From Nocardioides plantarum (GTDB lineage Bacteria; Actinomycetota; Actinomycetes; Propionibacteriales; Nocardioidaceae), in contig NZ_VDMS01000002.1 of the NCBI RefSeq assembly GCF_006346395.1, forward strand, positions 310,001 through 374,000: DNA of 64,000 nucleotides. Direction: 5' to 3'. Made by a program: the position numbers and the translations under genes. Under the pieces are notes generated by a model. It did no database searches. It was not told the DNA's origin and saw nothing but the letters and a program-made list of their open reading frames with translations. Shown here in pieces: positions 7,934 through 16,062 of the stretch. Numbering within the stretch: position 1 is the first letter of the stretch; each line of letters begins with the position of its first letter.

Positions 7934-8962
7934 TCAGCCGAAGAAGACCTGCGCCTCGGCGTACTCCTCCGCACTGACGAGCTTGAGGTGAGCCGTGCCC
8001 TCGGCGAGCGGGACGCGCTCGATGTGGGTGCCGCGCAGGGCCATCATCGTGCCGAAGTCGCCCTCGGCGACGGCGTCGGCGGCCTGAAGACCGAACCGGG
8101 TGGCCAGCCAGCGGTCGAAGGCGGTGGGGGTGCCGCCACGCTGGACGTGGCCCAGGACGACCGCGCGGGCCTCCTTGCCGGTGCGGTGCTCGATCTCGGA
8201 GGCGAGCCGGTCGCCGATGCCGCCGAGGCGGACGTGGCCGAAGGCGTCCTTCTCCCCCGACACCAGGGTCATGTCGCCGCCGTCGACGGGGACGGCGCCC
8301 TCGGAGACGACGATGATCGGCGAGTAGGTCGACTCGAACCTCGCCTCGACCAGCGCGCAGACCTTCTCGATGTCGAACGGCGCCTCGGGGATGAGCACGG
8401 CGCTGGCACCGCCGGCGATGCCGGCGTGCAGCGCGATCCAGCCGGCGTGACGGCCCATCACCTCGACGACGAGCACCCGGTGGTGGGACTCGGCGGTGGT
8501 GTGCAGCCGGTCGATGGCCTCGGTCGCGATGTTGACGGCGGTGTCGAAGCCGAAGGTGAAGTCGGTGCCGGAGAGGTCGTTGTCGATGGTCTTCGGCACG
8601 CCGACGACCGACACCCCGAGCTCGGCCAGCTTCGTGGCGACGCCGAGCGTGTCCTCGCCACCGATCGCGACGAGGGCGTCGACCCCGGCCGCGGCGAGGT
8701 TGTCCTTGATGCGCTCCACGCCGTTGTCGAGCTTGAACGGGTTGGTGCGCGAGGACCCCAGGATGGTGCCGCCACGCGGCAGGATGCCGCGGCACTGCTC
8801 GACGCCCAGCGGCATCGTCAGGCCCTCGAGCGGGCCCTTCCAACCGTCGCGGTAGCCGACGAACTCGAAGCCGTGGGTCTGGACCCCCTTGCGTACGACG
8901 GCCCTGATCACCGCGTTGAGGCCGGGACAGTCACCGCCTCCCGTGAGCACTCCGACCCGCAT
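7934..8962 (-). CDS. pfkA: 6-phosphofructokinase, probably pyrophosphate-dependent type
   Basis: A 342-residue group III-like PFK that phosphorylates fructose 6-phosphate in glycolysis. It begins MRVGVLTGGGDCPGLNAVIR. The phosphoryl-donor loop reads GGEDT (101-105) and the catalytic loop PKTIDND (123-129, Asp127 general base), followed by MGRHAGWIA (169-177). In Escherichia coli numbering residues 104 and 124 are Gly in ATP enzymes; here they are Asp and Lys, the combination known from PPi-dependent enzymes such as that of Amycolatopsis methanolica. I infer PPi as donor and a possibly reversible reaction. It is monocistronic, with a palindromic terminator directly after its stop. Confidence 0.93.
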   Translation of the reverse strand: MRVGVLTGGGDCPGLNAVIRAVVRKGVQTHGFEFVGYRDGWKGPLEGLTMPLGVEQCRGILPRGGTILGSSRTNPFKLDNGVERIKDNLAAAGVDALVAIGGEDTLGVATKLAELGVSVVGVPKTIDNDLSGTDFTFGFDTAVNIATEAIDRLHTTAESHHRVLVVEVMGRHAGWIALHAGIAGGASAVLIPEAPFDIEKVCALVEARFESTYSPIIVVSEGAVPVDGGDMTLVSGEKDAFGHVRLGGIGDRLASEIEHRTGKEARAVVLGHVQRGGTPTAFDRWLATRFGLQAADAVAEGDFGTMMALRGTHIERVPLAEGTAHLKLVSAEEYAEAQVFFG

Positions 8963-9017
8963 GGGTCCCTCCTCGTGTTGTTGGCTTGGATCGATCCAAC
9001 CTAACCACGTCGCCGGG

Positions 9018-9674
9018 TCAGGTGGCGAGCGTCACCACGAGCGTCCCGAGGCCCGCTCCGACGGCGGCTCCGACCACGAGCGACGCGACCAGCGCCACGT
9101 ATCCGCCGACCACGGTCCGGTCGGTCGGCAGCCGTTCGGTCCCCCACCGGGGGTCGGCGTCGATCGCGACCAGCCGCTCGTGCGTCACCCGGTCGTCGAC
9201 CACCGCCACGTCGCGATGGCGGGGGTGCACCAGCAGCTCCGCCGGCACGTGCCGCAGGTGCAGACCCAGGTCGGCCGGTACGACGGCCGCGACCCGGCGG
9301 GCCGGCCCGTCCCCGACGGCGGTCAGCACCACCATCACCGACGGTCCCGCGCCCGCACCACGGCCCGGCATCCACCAGGGCAGCCGCACGATCCGCCGTC
9401 GTACGACGCGGCCCAGGGCCGGCACCGGGACGACCGCCCCCGTCGCGATCTCGGCGCTGGCCGCCACCACCAGCTCGCGGAACCGACGCTCGGCCCGGCC
9501 GAGCACGACCGGGAGGCCGAGCAGCACGAGCACCTCGAGGCCGAGACCACCGAGGAGGAGGGCGAGCGCGACGCCACCGGTGCGGCCGGTGACCGTTCCG
9601 CTGACGATCACCCCGAGGGCGATCCCGAACCCGGCGAGCATCAGGCGGGTGGGCCGGGCGATGTCGTTGAGCAC
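9018..9674 (-). CDS. Hypothetical membrane protein
   Basis: A 218-residue protein of unknown function. Two hydrophobic segments lie near the N-terminus (about 12-30 and 34-58), a soluble middle part of about 110 residues contains PWWMPGRGAGAGP and several His/Arg residues, and a final hydrophobic helix (VGGYVALVASLVVGAAVGAGLG) ends the chain. The topology suggests a cytoplasmic domain held by three membrane helices. It lies between pfkA and an MFS gene on the same strand, with gaps of about 50 bases on each side. I do not recognise a family. Confidence 0.65.
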   Translation of the reverse strand: MLNDIARPTRLMLAGFGIALGVIVSGTVTGRTGGVALALLLGGLGLEVLVLLGLPVVLGRAERRFRELVVAASAEIATGAVVPVPALGRVVRRRIVRLPWWMPGRGAGAGPSVMVVLTAVGDGPARRVAAVVPADLGLHLRHVPAELLVHPRHRDVAVVDDRVTHERLVAIDADPRWGTERLPTDRTVVGGYVALVASLVVGAAVGAGLGTLVVTLAT

Positions 9675-9725
9675 GGGGGCAGCATGCCCGCCCGGCCGTG
9701 TCCTAGGCCGTGTCCTGGCCGTGCC

Positions 9726-10988
9726 CTAGACGGGTGTCGACTCCGGGCTCGGCTCCTCGGCGGCGTTCGTGACCCGGGTCGAGGCCCGCGGCAGCACGTG
9801 CGGCAGCCGGACCACGCACGCCGCCCACACGGCGCAGAGCACCAGCGGTCCCGACCACGCCGCGACGGCACCCAGGTCGAGCAGGCTGGCGTAGGCGAGT
9901 GGTGCCACGGCGCTGGAGAGGTTCCAGCCGAGCTGCACGACCGACATGTAGGTGCCACGGTGCTCGTCGGGTGCGGCCTCCGCCGACAGCGCGCCGAGCA
10001 CCGGCCCGGCGACCATCTCGCCGACGGTGTAGACGACCGCCGCGACCAGCACGACCGCGGTCGCCAGGGCGACGGAGAACGCGTCGGCGGCGAGCATCAT
10101 CACGAACGACGACGCCGTGAAGCAGATCGCCACCAGCACCACGCGAGACCGGATCGCGCCGGTCATCGACCGCACGACGAGTCCCTGGCCGAGGCCGATC
10201 ATCACCGTGTTGATCACGAACACGACCCCGGGCACCCAGCCGGGCAGCCCGAGCAGGTCGGCGAAGTAGACCGGCATGGTGACGTTGAGCGTCATCTCGG
10301 TCAGCGCGTAGAGGAAGATCACGAGCACGAGCAGGCGATAGCCGCGGTCGCGGGCGACGACCACGAACCCGCTCCGCCGTACCTCGGCGCGCTCCGGCCG
10401 CCCACCCGACTCGACCCCCGTCATCAACGCGAACGCCACGAAGTACGACGCCGCGTTGGCCAGCACCACGGCGTCGTACGCCGGCCCGGTGCCGACCGTG
10501 AGCGCGACCGAGGCGAGCAGGCCACCGACGCCGTACCCGGCGTTGCGCAGGGCCTGGACGAACCCGAACCACACCTCACGCTCCCCCGGCGGCGCGATCT
10601 GGGTGACCAGCGGGCCGTTGGAGCCCCAGAACATCGTGCGGCCGAGCGTCGAGAGGCCGACCACGAGACCGACCGTGACCATCGACCCGACCAGCGGGTA
10701 GAGCGCGAACATCGCGCCCTGCAGCAGGTTGCCGACCTGCATGACGCTCTTGGGCCCGAGCCGGTCGACGAGTCGGCCGACGAGCGGCACCAGCGGGGTG
10801 ATCGCCAGGTTAGCGACGGTCATCACCAAGCCGAGCTCGACGAGCGTCAGGTCGGTCTGGCGCAGGAAGTAGAGCAGCGACAGCGGCATCCAGATGCCGC
10901 CGCCCAGGGCGTCGATGGCCAGGGCCGAGACGAAGGCGCGGTGCCGACCGACCGCAGGGAACCCGAGACGTGAGAGCACGTCCCCCAT
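9726..10988 (-). CDS. MFS transporter
   Basis: A 420-residue, 12-helix major facilitator protein. Motif A-like sequence GRLVDRLGPKSVMQVGNLLQG follows helix 2, and VLVIFLYALTEMTLNVTMPVYF starts the second half. The start ATG 10988 is chosen because hydrophobic, family-like sequence begins there (MGDVLSRLGFPAVGRHRAF); the frame stays open upstream for 48 codons, but that stretch is Arg-rich and contains an intergenic hairpin. Such proteins usually export small molecules; the substrate cannot be inferred. It is divergent from the DUF1028 gene. Confidence 0.85.
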   Translation of the reverse strand: MGDVLSRLGFPAVGRHRAFVSALAIDALGGGIWMPLSLLYFLRQTDLTLVELGLVMTVANLAITPLVPLVGRLVDRLGPKSVMQVGNLLQGAMFALYPLVGSMVTVGLVVGLSTLGRTMFWGSNGPLVTQIAPPGEREVWFGFVQALRNAGYGVGGLLASVALTVGTGPAYDAVVLANAASYFVAFALMTGVESGGRPERAEVRRSGFVVVARDRGYRLLVLVIFLYALTEMTLNVTMPVYFADLLGLPGWVPGVVFVINTVMIGLGQGLVVRSMTGAIRSRVVLVAICFTASSFVMMLAADAFSVALATAVVLVAAVVYTVGEMVAGPVLGALSAEAAPDEHRGTYMSVVQLGWNLSSAVAPLAYASLLDLGAVAAWSGPLVLCAVWAACVVRLPHVLPRASTRVTNAAEEPSPESTPV

Positions 10989-11077
10989 CGTGCAACCTCG
11001 ACCGGGGTTGAGGGCAAGCAGGCAGGTGGTCGCGAGGGACGAGCGAGCACCGTGGGCCTGCGCAGGTCGAGCAAGCG

Positions 11078-11100
11078 CGCGACCGAGGAACGAGGTCGCG
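11078..11100. repeat. Conserved-loop intergenic hairpin, copy 1
   Basis: CGCGACC, loop GAGGAACGA, GGTCGCG: a 7-bp stem with the nine-base loop shared by other hairpins in this window. This copy lies between divergent genes, so it cannot serve as the terminator of either neighbour. Confidence 0.6.
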
Positions 11101-11166
11101 ACCGCGCGTCGAGGCCACCGCAGCCGGCGCACTCAGCCTGACCGCGCGGCCGATAGCCTCGACGCC

Positions 11167-11988
11167 ATGACGTTCTCCATCGTGGCCCGGTCCGACGACG
11201 GCGAGTCGTGGGGGGTGGCGGTGGCCTCGAAGTTCCTCGCGGTCGGCTCGGTGGTGCCGGCGGCCGTCGCCCAGGTCGGCGCGATCGCGACGCAGGCCCA
11301 CGCCAACGTGGCCTACAAGGGCATCGCGCTCTCGCACCTCGACGAGGGCGCCACCGCCTCGGTCGCGCTGCAGCGCCTGCTCGAGGAGGACGACGGGCGC
11401 GACCACCGCCAGGTCGGCCTCGTCGACGTCGACGGCGGCGCGGCCTCGCACACCGGCGCTGCGTGCATCGACTGGGCGGGTGGCGTCACCGGCGACGGGT
11501 TCGCGATCCAGGGCAACTGCCTCGCCGGCCCGGAGGTCGTCGAGGCCATGCGGCTGGCGTGGGCGTCCGGCACCGACCTGCCCTTCGCAGAGCGGCTGCT
11601 CGACGCGCTGGCCGCCGGTGACGACGCCGGGGGCGACAAGCGCGGACGGCAGTCGGCGGCGATCCTCGTCGTCCGTGACGAGGCGGGGTACGACGCCGGC
11701 GACGACGTCGAGGTCGACCTGCGCGTCGACGACCACCCGGCCCCGGTCGGCGAGCTGGCCCGGCTCCTGGAGCTCAACCACCTCTACCTGGTCGCCTCGA
11801 CCGACGACGAGAAGGTCGCGGTCGACGAGGCGCTGCGCACCGAGCTCGAGGACTTCGCGCGCACCCAGGGGCAGCCCGACTTCGCGACCTGGGTCGGCAC
11901 CGAGAACTACGAGATGCGCGTCGACGACGCGCTCACCTGGATCGACCAGCGGGTCCTCGACATCGTGCGCGGCACCCGGACCGACTGA
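11167..11988 (+). CDS. DUF1028-family protein (Ntn-hydrolase-like fold)
   Basis: A 273-residue cytosolic protein of the DUF1028 family. The N-terminus TFSIVARSDDGESWGVAVASKFLAVG and the segments QAHANVAYKG and GDGFAIQGNCLAG are the family hallmarks. The fold is related to Ntn hydrolases; some relatives are annotated near peptidoglycan-binding or amidohydrolase functions, but no activity is established here. The C-terminal part (from about 190) holds a family-typical extension ending in a WIDQRVLDIVRG helix. The ATG at 11167 has TAGCCT (11154-11159) seven bases upstream and no Shine-Dalgarno sequence, so a leaderless transcript is expected. Confidence 0.82.
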   Translation: MTFSIVARSDDGESWGVAVASKFLAVGSVVPAAVAQVGAIATQAHANVAYKGIALSHLDEGATASVALQRLLEEDDGRDHRQVGLVDVDGGAASHTGAACIDWAGGVTGDGFAIQGNCLAGPEVVEAMRLAWASGTDLPFAERLLDALAAGDDAGGDKRGRQSAAILVVRDEAGYDAGDDVEVDLRVDDHPAPVGELARLLELNHLYLVASTDDEKVAVDEALRTELEDFARTQGQPDFATWVGTENYEMRVDDALTWIDQRVLDIVRGTRTD

Positions 11989-12016
11989 CGGGCTGACCGG
12001 CTGACGGGCTGGCCGG

Positions 12017-12916
12017 TCAGCCGAGCGCGGCCAGGGCCCTCGCGGCGTCGTCGCGCTCGGCGGTCAGCTCGTCGAGGGTGCCCTTGGCCTCGTCGCGGAC
12101 GGCCTCGGCGTCACCGAGCTCGTCGTCGACCTCGTCGTAGGTGTCCTCGAGCGCGGCGATCCGGCGCTTGAGCTCGTCGATCTCGGCCTCGATCTGCAGC
12201 TGTCGGGCGCGCAGCTCCTCGACGTCGGCGACGGCCTCGTCGTGGGCGGTACGGGCTTCGCCGACCTCGGCCTCGGCGTCGTCGAGCCGGTCCTGCGCCT
12301 CGGCGCGCGCCTCCTCGCGAGCCCTCTCGTCGGCGTCGGGGTCGGGCACCAGGCTCAGCTGGGGCGGGGCCGGCGCCTCGGCCTCGGCCTCGCGCCGGGT
12401 GGCCGCGAACCCGAGCGCCTGCGGTGCGGCGACCGCCGCCTCGACGTCGCCGTCGTCGAGGCCGGTCGTCGCCAGCGCCGCGACGAGCAGCCCGCTGCGC
12501 ACCGCCTCGCCGCAGCGCGGCGAGACCATCGCCGCCGTGAGCGTCGCCTCGACCTGGTCGGCGACCGCCTCGGTGACCTTGACCCCCTCCTCGCGCGCCC
12601 ACGAGCGGGCCTGCGTGGTGATGGCGGCGGTGAGCTGGCGCCGCTGCTTGGTGAGCTCGCGCAGCTCGGCGCCCGACATCCCGGCTTGGGCCTCGCGGAG
12701 CGCGGCCCCCATCGCGAGCACCTGCTCGACCTGGTCGGGGTCGCGGCGCACGAGCACGTTGACCACCCACGCCGCGAGCGACGGCTTCCTCAGCGCCTTG
12801 ACCGCAGCCGCGAGGTCGGTCCCCTTGAGCTGCTTGGCCCGCGCGTCGCGGGCCGCCGTGAACTCGCCGAGCGGCAGCGCGTAGAGCTCGTCGGCGATCT
12901 CGAGCACCTCGCTCAC
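12017..12916 (-). CDS. Coiled-coil protein of unknown function
   Basis: A 299-residue protein of a type common in actinobacteria but without known function. Residues 1-90 include the recurring signature ALRKPSLAAWVVNVLVR; residues about 205-295 are an almost uninterrupted acidic coiled coil (AEVGEARTAHDEAVADVEEL, then heptads up to the end). The start GTG at 12916 overlaps the stop of the N-acetyltransferase gene (GTGA), so the two are translationally coupled, and the start also removes an Arg-rich upstream extension. No signal peptide or membrane segment is seen. A structural or nucleoid-associated role is possible but not supported directly. Confidence 0.78.
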   Translation of the reverse strand: MSEVLEIADELYALPLGEFTAARDARAKQLKGTDLAAAVKALRKPSLAAWVVNVLVRRDPDQVEQVLAMGAALREAQAGMSGAELRELTKQRRQLTAAITTQARSWAREEGVKVTEAVADQVEATLTAAMVSPRCGEAVRSGLLVAALATTGLDDGDVEAAVAAPQALGFAATRREAEAEAPAPPQLSLVPDPDADERAREEARAEAQDRLDDAEAEVGEARTAHDEAVADVEELRARQLQIEAEIDELKRRIAALEDTYDEVDDELGDAEAVRDEAKGTLDELTAERDDAARALAALG

Positions 12917-13788
12917 GGCCGGCCCGCCGCGTCCCACGCCCGGTGCGACTCCCGCGTGCGCGCGAAGAGGTGGCGCAGGTCGTCGCCGCGGACGTCGTCG
13001 AGACCCAGGCCGATCGCGTCGAGGGCGTCGCGCCACGCGTCGTACGACGTGAGGTCGTCGCGGTGGACACCGGCGGCGTCGATGCGGGTGGCGACACAGC
13101 CGCGCACGGTGTCGGAGCCGAGCGGGTCGCGGCGCTGCACGACCAGGACGCGGGTGAAGGCGCCTGCGGGTGGGGTCGAGAGCGCGGCGTGGGCGACCGC
13201 GACCTCGCGCGCACCCGCCGGCAACCGGCGTACCTCGAGACCGGTGAAGGTTCCCGTCGGGTCGTTGGCGAACGACCAGCCGTCGACCCCGTCACCCCCT
13301 TCGCCCTCGTCACCGCTGAGGTCGCTCACCGCAAACCGGAACGGCCCGTCGACGACCACCCCCTCGACCAGCGGCACGGGGTCGACCGGTCCCTCGCCGA
13401 GACCGGCGTCGACCCACCAGCGGCCACCGGGGTTGGCGTCGGTGGGCAGTCCGCCGACCACCAGCACGAGGTGGGTCAGGTCGGTGGAGTCGCGATCCTC
13501 CGGACGGGTCCAGACGTGGCCGTGGCGGCGTTCGACGGCGAACCCGAGATCGTCGAGGACGGTCTCGAGAGCACCGTTCTGGTGGAAGCAGTAGCCGGCC
13601 CGACCGTGCGCGACGACCCGCTCGAGCGAGTCCCTCGGCACGACCGAGGGCGGGCGGCCGAGCATGATGTCGACGTTGGTGTAGGGCACCTGCTGCACGT
13701 GGGCCCGGTGGATCGCGACCAGCGTCGCGAGGCTCGGCGGCGGCGCGGCGTCGAGGCCGAGCCGCTCGAGGTAGGCCGCCGTGCTCAC
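12913..13788 (-). CDS. Arylamine N-acetyltransferase (NAT)
   Basis: A 291-residue cysteine-dependent acetyltransferase that moves acetyl groups from acetyl-CoA to arylamines or hydrazines. The active-site segment is GRAGYCFHQNG with Cys near 67, followed by the His of THLVLVV and the Asp of VDAGLG, giving the Cys-His-Asp triad. The usual RGG before the Cys is GRAG here, a mild variation. The GTG at 13788 is preceded at seven bases by TAGGTT (minus strand 13801-13796), so a leaderless start is likely; that box overlaps the CTAG end of repeat element A. Upstream in-frame codons translate only the repeat and are rejected. Confidence 0.88.
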   Translation of the reverse strand: MSTAAYLERLGLDAAPPPSLATLVAIHRAHVQQVPYTNVDIMLGRPPSVVPRDSLERVVAHGRAGYCFHQNGALETVLDDLGFAVERRHGHVWTRPEDRDSTDLTHLVLVVGGLPTDANPGGRWWVDAGLGEGPVDPVPLVEGVVVDGPFRFAVSDLSGDEGEGGDGVDGWSFANDPTGTFTGLEVRRLPAGAREVAVAHAALSTPPAGAFTRVLVVQRRDPLGSDTVRGCVATRIDAAGVHRDDLTSYDAWRDALDAIGLGLDDVRGDDLRHLFARTRESHRAWDAAGRP

Positions 13789-13798
13789 CCGCCCGAAC

Positions 13799-13968
13799 CT
13801 AGTGGAACGGGGCCGAAGTTCTTGGACGCTTCGCGCACTGAGGGCACGCGCCTCGCGGCAGCGGCGATCCTCGGGAGACAACCGGGTATGCCGTCGGACC
13901 GCCGCCACCGCGAAGGCACGCACCCTGAGCACGCCAAGCCATCAAGAACGTCGGACCCGCACCACTAG
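13799..13968. repeat. 170-bp inverted-repeat element A, copy 1
   Basis: The unit begins and ends with CTAG and is roughly 90% identical by eye to 35147-35315. Its two ends are imperfect inverted repeats over at least 46 bases (CTAGTGG, CGGG, CCGA, GTTCTTG and AGGG blocks match between arms), and the inner part is also largely self-complementary around 13885. It contains no plausible gene. Its left CTAG joins the NAT -10 box and its right CTAG is shared with element B. A non-autonomous mobile element or a long extragenic palindrome is the best description. Confidence 0.75.
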
Positions 13969-14133
13969 GGCGTGTCTCTCGATCAGGGGTGGATGCCAGC
14001 GTCGTCCAGGTCGTGCGATGACGGTGTCCGCAGGTGCGTCGGCATACTCGTCGTATTTCGAGCAGCTGCGGTGCCGTCAGCGTGCGGCCTGGGCGGCGTG
14101 TGGCGCCGCCCAGGATTGAGAGACACGCCCTAG
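13965..14133. mobile_element. 161-bp MITE-like element B with CTAG duplication
   Basis: Perfect 12-base terminal inverted repeats, GGCGTGTCTCTC (13969-13980) and GAGAGACACGCC (14118-14129), are flanked on both sides by CTAG (13965-13968 and 14130-14133). Four-base CTAG-type duplications are known for IS5-group transposases. The 161-base body has no transposase gene, so this is a miniature element or IS remnant. Its left CTAG is also the right end of element A, which suggests insertion into A's edge. Its right CTAG supplies the stop codon of the neighbouring TetR gene. Confidence 0.75.
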
Positions 14134-14735
14134 CGCCCCGGCCCCAGGCCGGCGACGAGCATCGCGGTCGCGAGGTCCACCAACTCGTCGCGGTCGACCT
14201 CGGGCGGGCGCTGCAGGGCGATCCGCAGGCAGGTCGAGACCAGCACCCCCATGGTCAGGAAGACGACGGCCTCGAGTCGCTCGGGGAGCAGGTCGGGCCG
14301 GTGCCGGCGCGGCAGCAACGACGCCAGCTGGTGCAGGTCGGCCTCGATCTCGGGCAGCACGTTGGCGTGGTGGCCCGCGGGCAGCTGGCTGACCATCGCC
14401 AGGATCACCGCGCGGTGCCGCTCGAAGGCGTCGACCAGGGTGACGACGATCGAGCGCATGGCGGCGTCGACGTCGATGTCGAGCGCGGCGACGACGCTGA
14501 CCATCAGGTCGTCCTCGATGGCCCGCACCGCCTCGTCGCGCAGCACGGCGAGGATCGCGGCCCGGTCGACGAAGTAGCGGTAGAACGTGCCGGGGCTGAC
14601 GTGAGCGCGCCGCACGATCGCGGTCGTGGTCAGCCGTTCGACCCCGTGGAGGGCCAGGAGGTCGACGGTGGCGTCGAGCAGGGCACGCCTCGTCTGCGCG
14701 GCGCGCTGCTGCTGGGGTCGTGCGCGCTGCGCCAT
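14130..14735 (-). CDS. TetR-family transcriptional regulator
   Basis: A 201-residue repressor. The N-terminal helix-turn-helix includes TTTAIVRRAHVSPGTFYRYFVDRAAIL (about 36-62); the rest is an alpha-helical ligand domain with a C-terminal ATAMLVAGLG. It is divergent from an MpaB-type oxygenase with 52 bases between the starts and a palindrome in the gap, so it probably controls both genes. The TAG stop is formed by the CTAG duplication of element B, so the C-terminus may have been altered by that insertion; family members usually end close to this point. The inducer is unknown. Confidence 0.9.
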   Translation of the reverse strand: MAQRARPQQQRAAQTRRALLDATVDLLALHGVERLTTTAIVRRAHVSPGTFYRYFVDRAAILAVLRDEAVRAIEDDLMVSVVAALDIDVDAAMRSIVVTLVDAFERHRAVILAMVSQLPAGHHANVLPEIEADLHQLASLLPRRHRPDLLPERLEAVVFLTMGVLVSTCLRIALQRPPEVDRDELVDLATAMLVAGLGPGR

Positions 14736-14758
14736 CGTGCTCCAGAAGTGAATAGAAG

Positions 14759-14781
14759 GTGAGGACTTCTCACTTTAGGGT
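14759..14781. promoter_or_regulatory. Candidate TetR operator and leaderless promoter of the oxygenase gene
   Basis: GTGAG-GACTT-CTCAC (14759-14773) is a perfect inverted repeat with a five-base centre. TAGGGT (14776-14781) follows directly and is six bases before the ATG at 14788. A repressor bound to the palindrome would cover the promoter of the oxygenase and lie within 30 bases of the TetR start. The assignment to this TetR is from position only. Confidence 0.55.
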
Positions 14782-14787
14782 CGCTGC

Positions 14788-16023
14788 ATGAGCAGCGCCA
14801 GGGTCCCGACCACGCTCCGCCGCCACGACGAGGCGCTCGCCCGGTTCGGCGGGTTCGCGACGTCGTACGTCGACGCGATGTGGGTGGGCGACCCCCTCGC
14901 CGACGCGTTCGTGGCCGACCTCGCCGCGCTGGGCCACGGCCGGGGGATGCGGATGCTGCGCCGGGCCTGTCAGTCGGGGATCGAGGCCGTGCCCGACGCA
15001 CCGGACTCGCTGCGCGCCCTCTTCGCGCAGCTCGACGCCGACCCGCCGTGGCTCGACCGGACGACGATCACCCACGACAGCCGCTACGTCGCGCGCTACA
15101 CGCGCCAGGCCGGCATCGTGCTCGGCGCCGCGTCGTTGGTCAGCGGCTACGCCAACTCCGCGGCCTCGCGACCACTGGAGATGACCGGGCGCTACGTCGA
15201 GAACGCCGGCGCCCGCACCGTCGAGGTCGCCTCCTGGCTGCAGGCCGTCAACGAGCCCGACGGTCTCGACCGCTTCTCCCCGGGCTTCGAGCTGACCGTC
15301 CGGGTCCGCGTCATCCACGCGCTCGTGCGCGCCGACCTGCGTCGCCGGCCTGACTGGGACGAGAGCGCGTGGGGGGTGCCGATCTGCCAGGCCTACCTGG
15401 CCTACACGCTGGTCGAGTTCGCGCTGATCCCGGTGCGGTCGATGCGTCAGGTCGGCGCGCCGTACCTGCCCCACGAGGAGGCCGCGTCCTACGCCCGCTG
15501 GCGCTACCTGGGCCATCTCCTCGGCATCGACGAGGCCCTGCTGCCGCGCGGAGCGGCCGAGCAGGAACGACTCGAGTCGATCTACCTGCTCACGCGCCCG
15601 CCCGTCGACGACTACTGCCGGGCCCTGGTCGCCAGCATCAACACCGACTTCCTCGTCCCCGAGATCGAGCAGCTGGTCCCCTCGCCCCTGCACCGGTGGG
15701 CACCGACCGTCGTGCAGGCGATGGAGCGGCTGTTCCTCGGCGACGAGATCGCCGACGAGCTGGCCATCCCGCGCACCCGCCTGGTGGCCGTCGTACGTCG
15801 GCTGGGCCCGGCGCTCGGTCTCGGCAACGCCCTGCTCGACCGGGCTGTCTTCACCCTGCCCTGGCGCGCCCGGCGGGGGCGGCGCTACCAGGAGCAGCAG
15901 GACGCCCGACTGCGCCGCGACTGGGGCGTCCAGCACGACCTGGTCGACGCCTCCCCCGGTGGCGGCCGGCCGCACCCGGCGCGCGGTGACGTCGACGGTC
16001 AGGTCGGGAGCGGGCCGGGCTGA
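14788..16023 (+). CDS. MpaB/Lcp-family (DUF2236) haem oxygenase-like protein
   Basis: A 411-residue protein of the oxygenase MpaB / latex-clearing-protein superfamily (DUF2236). The helical core contains RYTRQAGIVLGAASLVSGYA (near 107-126), the RVRVIHALVR segment whose His corresponds to the haem ligand in Lcp, and VEFALIPVRSMRQVGAPYL. Lcp cleaves poly-isoprene and MpaB relatives act on other substrates, so the reaction here is uncertain. No signal peptide is visible, unlike secreted Lcp, which suggests a cytosolic enzyme. The Gly/Pro-rich C-terminal tail (about 390-411) is not conserved-looking. It is leaderless and divergent from its probable TetR regulator. Confidence 0.8.
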   Translation: MSSARVPTTLRRHDEALARFGGFATSYVDAMWVGDPLADAFVADLAALGHGRGMRMLRRACQSGIEAVPDAPDSLRALFAQLDADPPWLDRTTITHDSRYVARYTRQAGIVLGAASLVSGYANSAASRPLEMTGRYVENAGARTVEVASWLQAVNEPDGLDRFSPGFELTVRVRVIHALVRADLRRRPDWDESAWGVPICQAYLAYTLVEFALIPVRSMRQVGAPYLPHEEAASYARWRYLGHLLGIDEALLPRGAAEQERLESIYLLTRPPVDDYCRALVASINTDFLVPEIEQLVPSPLHRWAPTVVQAMERLFLGDEIADELAIPRTRLVAVVRRLGPALGLGNALLDRAVFTLPWRARRGRRYQEQQDARLRRDWGVQHDLVDASPGGGRPHPARGDVDGQVGSGPG

Positions 16024-16062
16024 GCGGGTCGGGCTGAGCGGATCGGGCTCGGAGCCGCGACC

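Noticed and set aside
13799..14133. Integron attC sites or a complete insertion sequence
   Set aside because: No integrase or transposase is encoded, and the CTAG-bounded inverted repeats do not follow the attC R-box layout.
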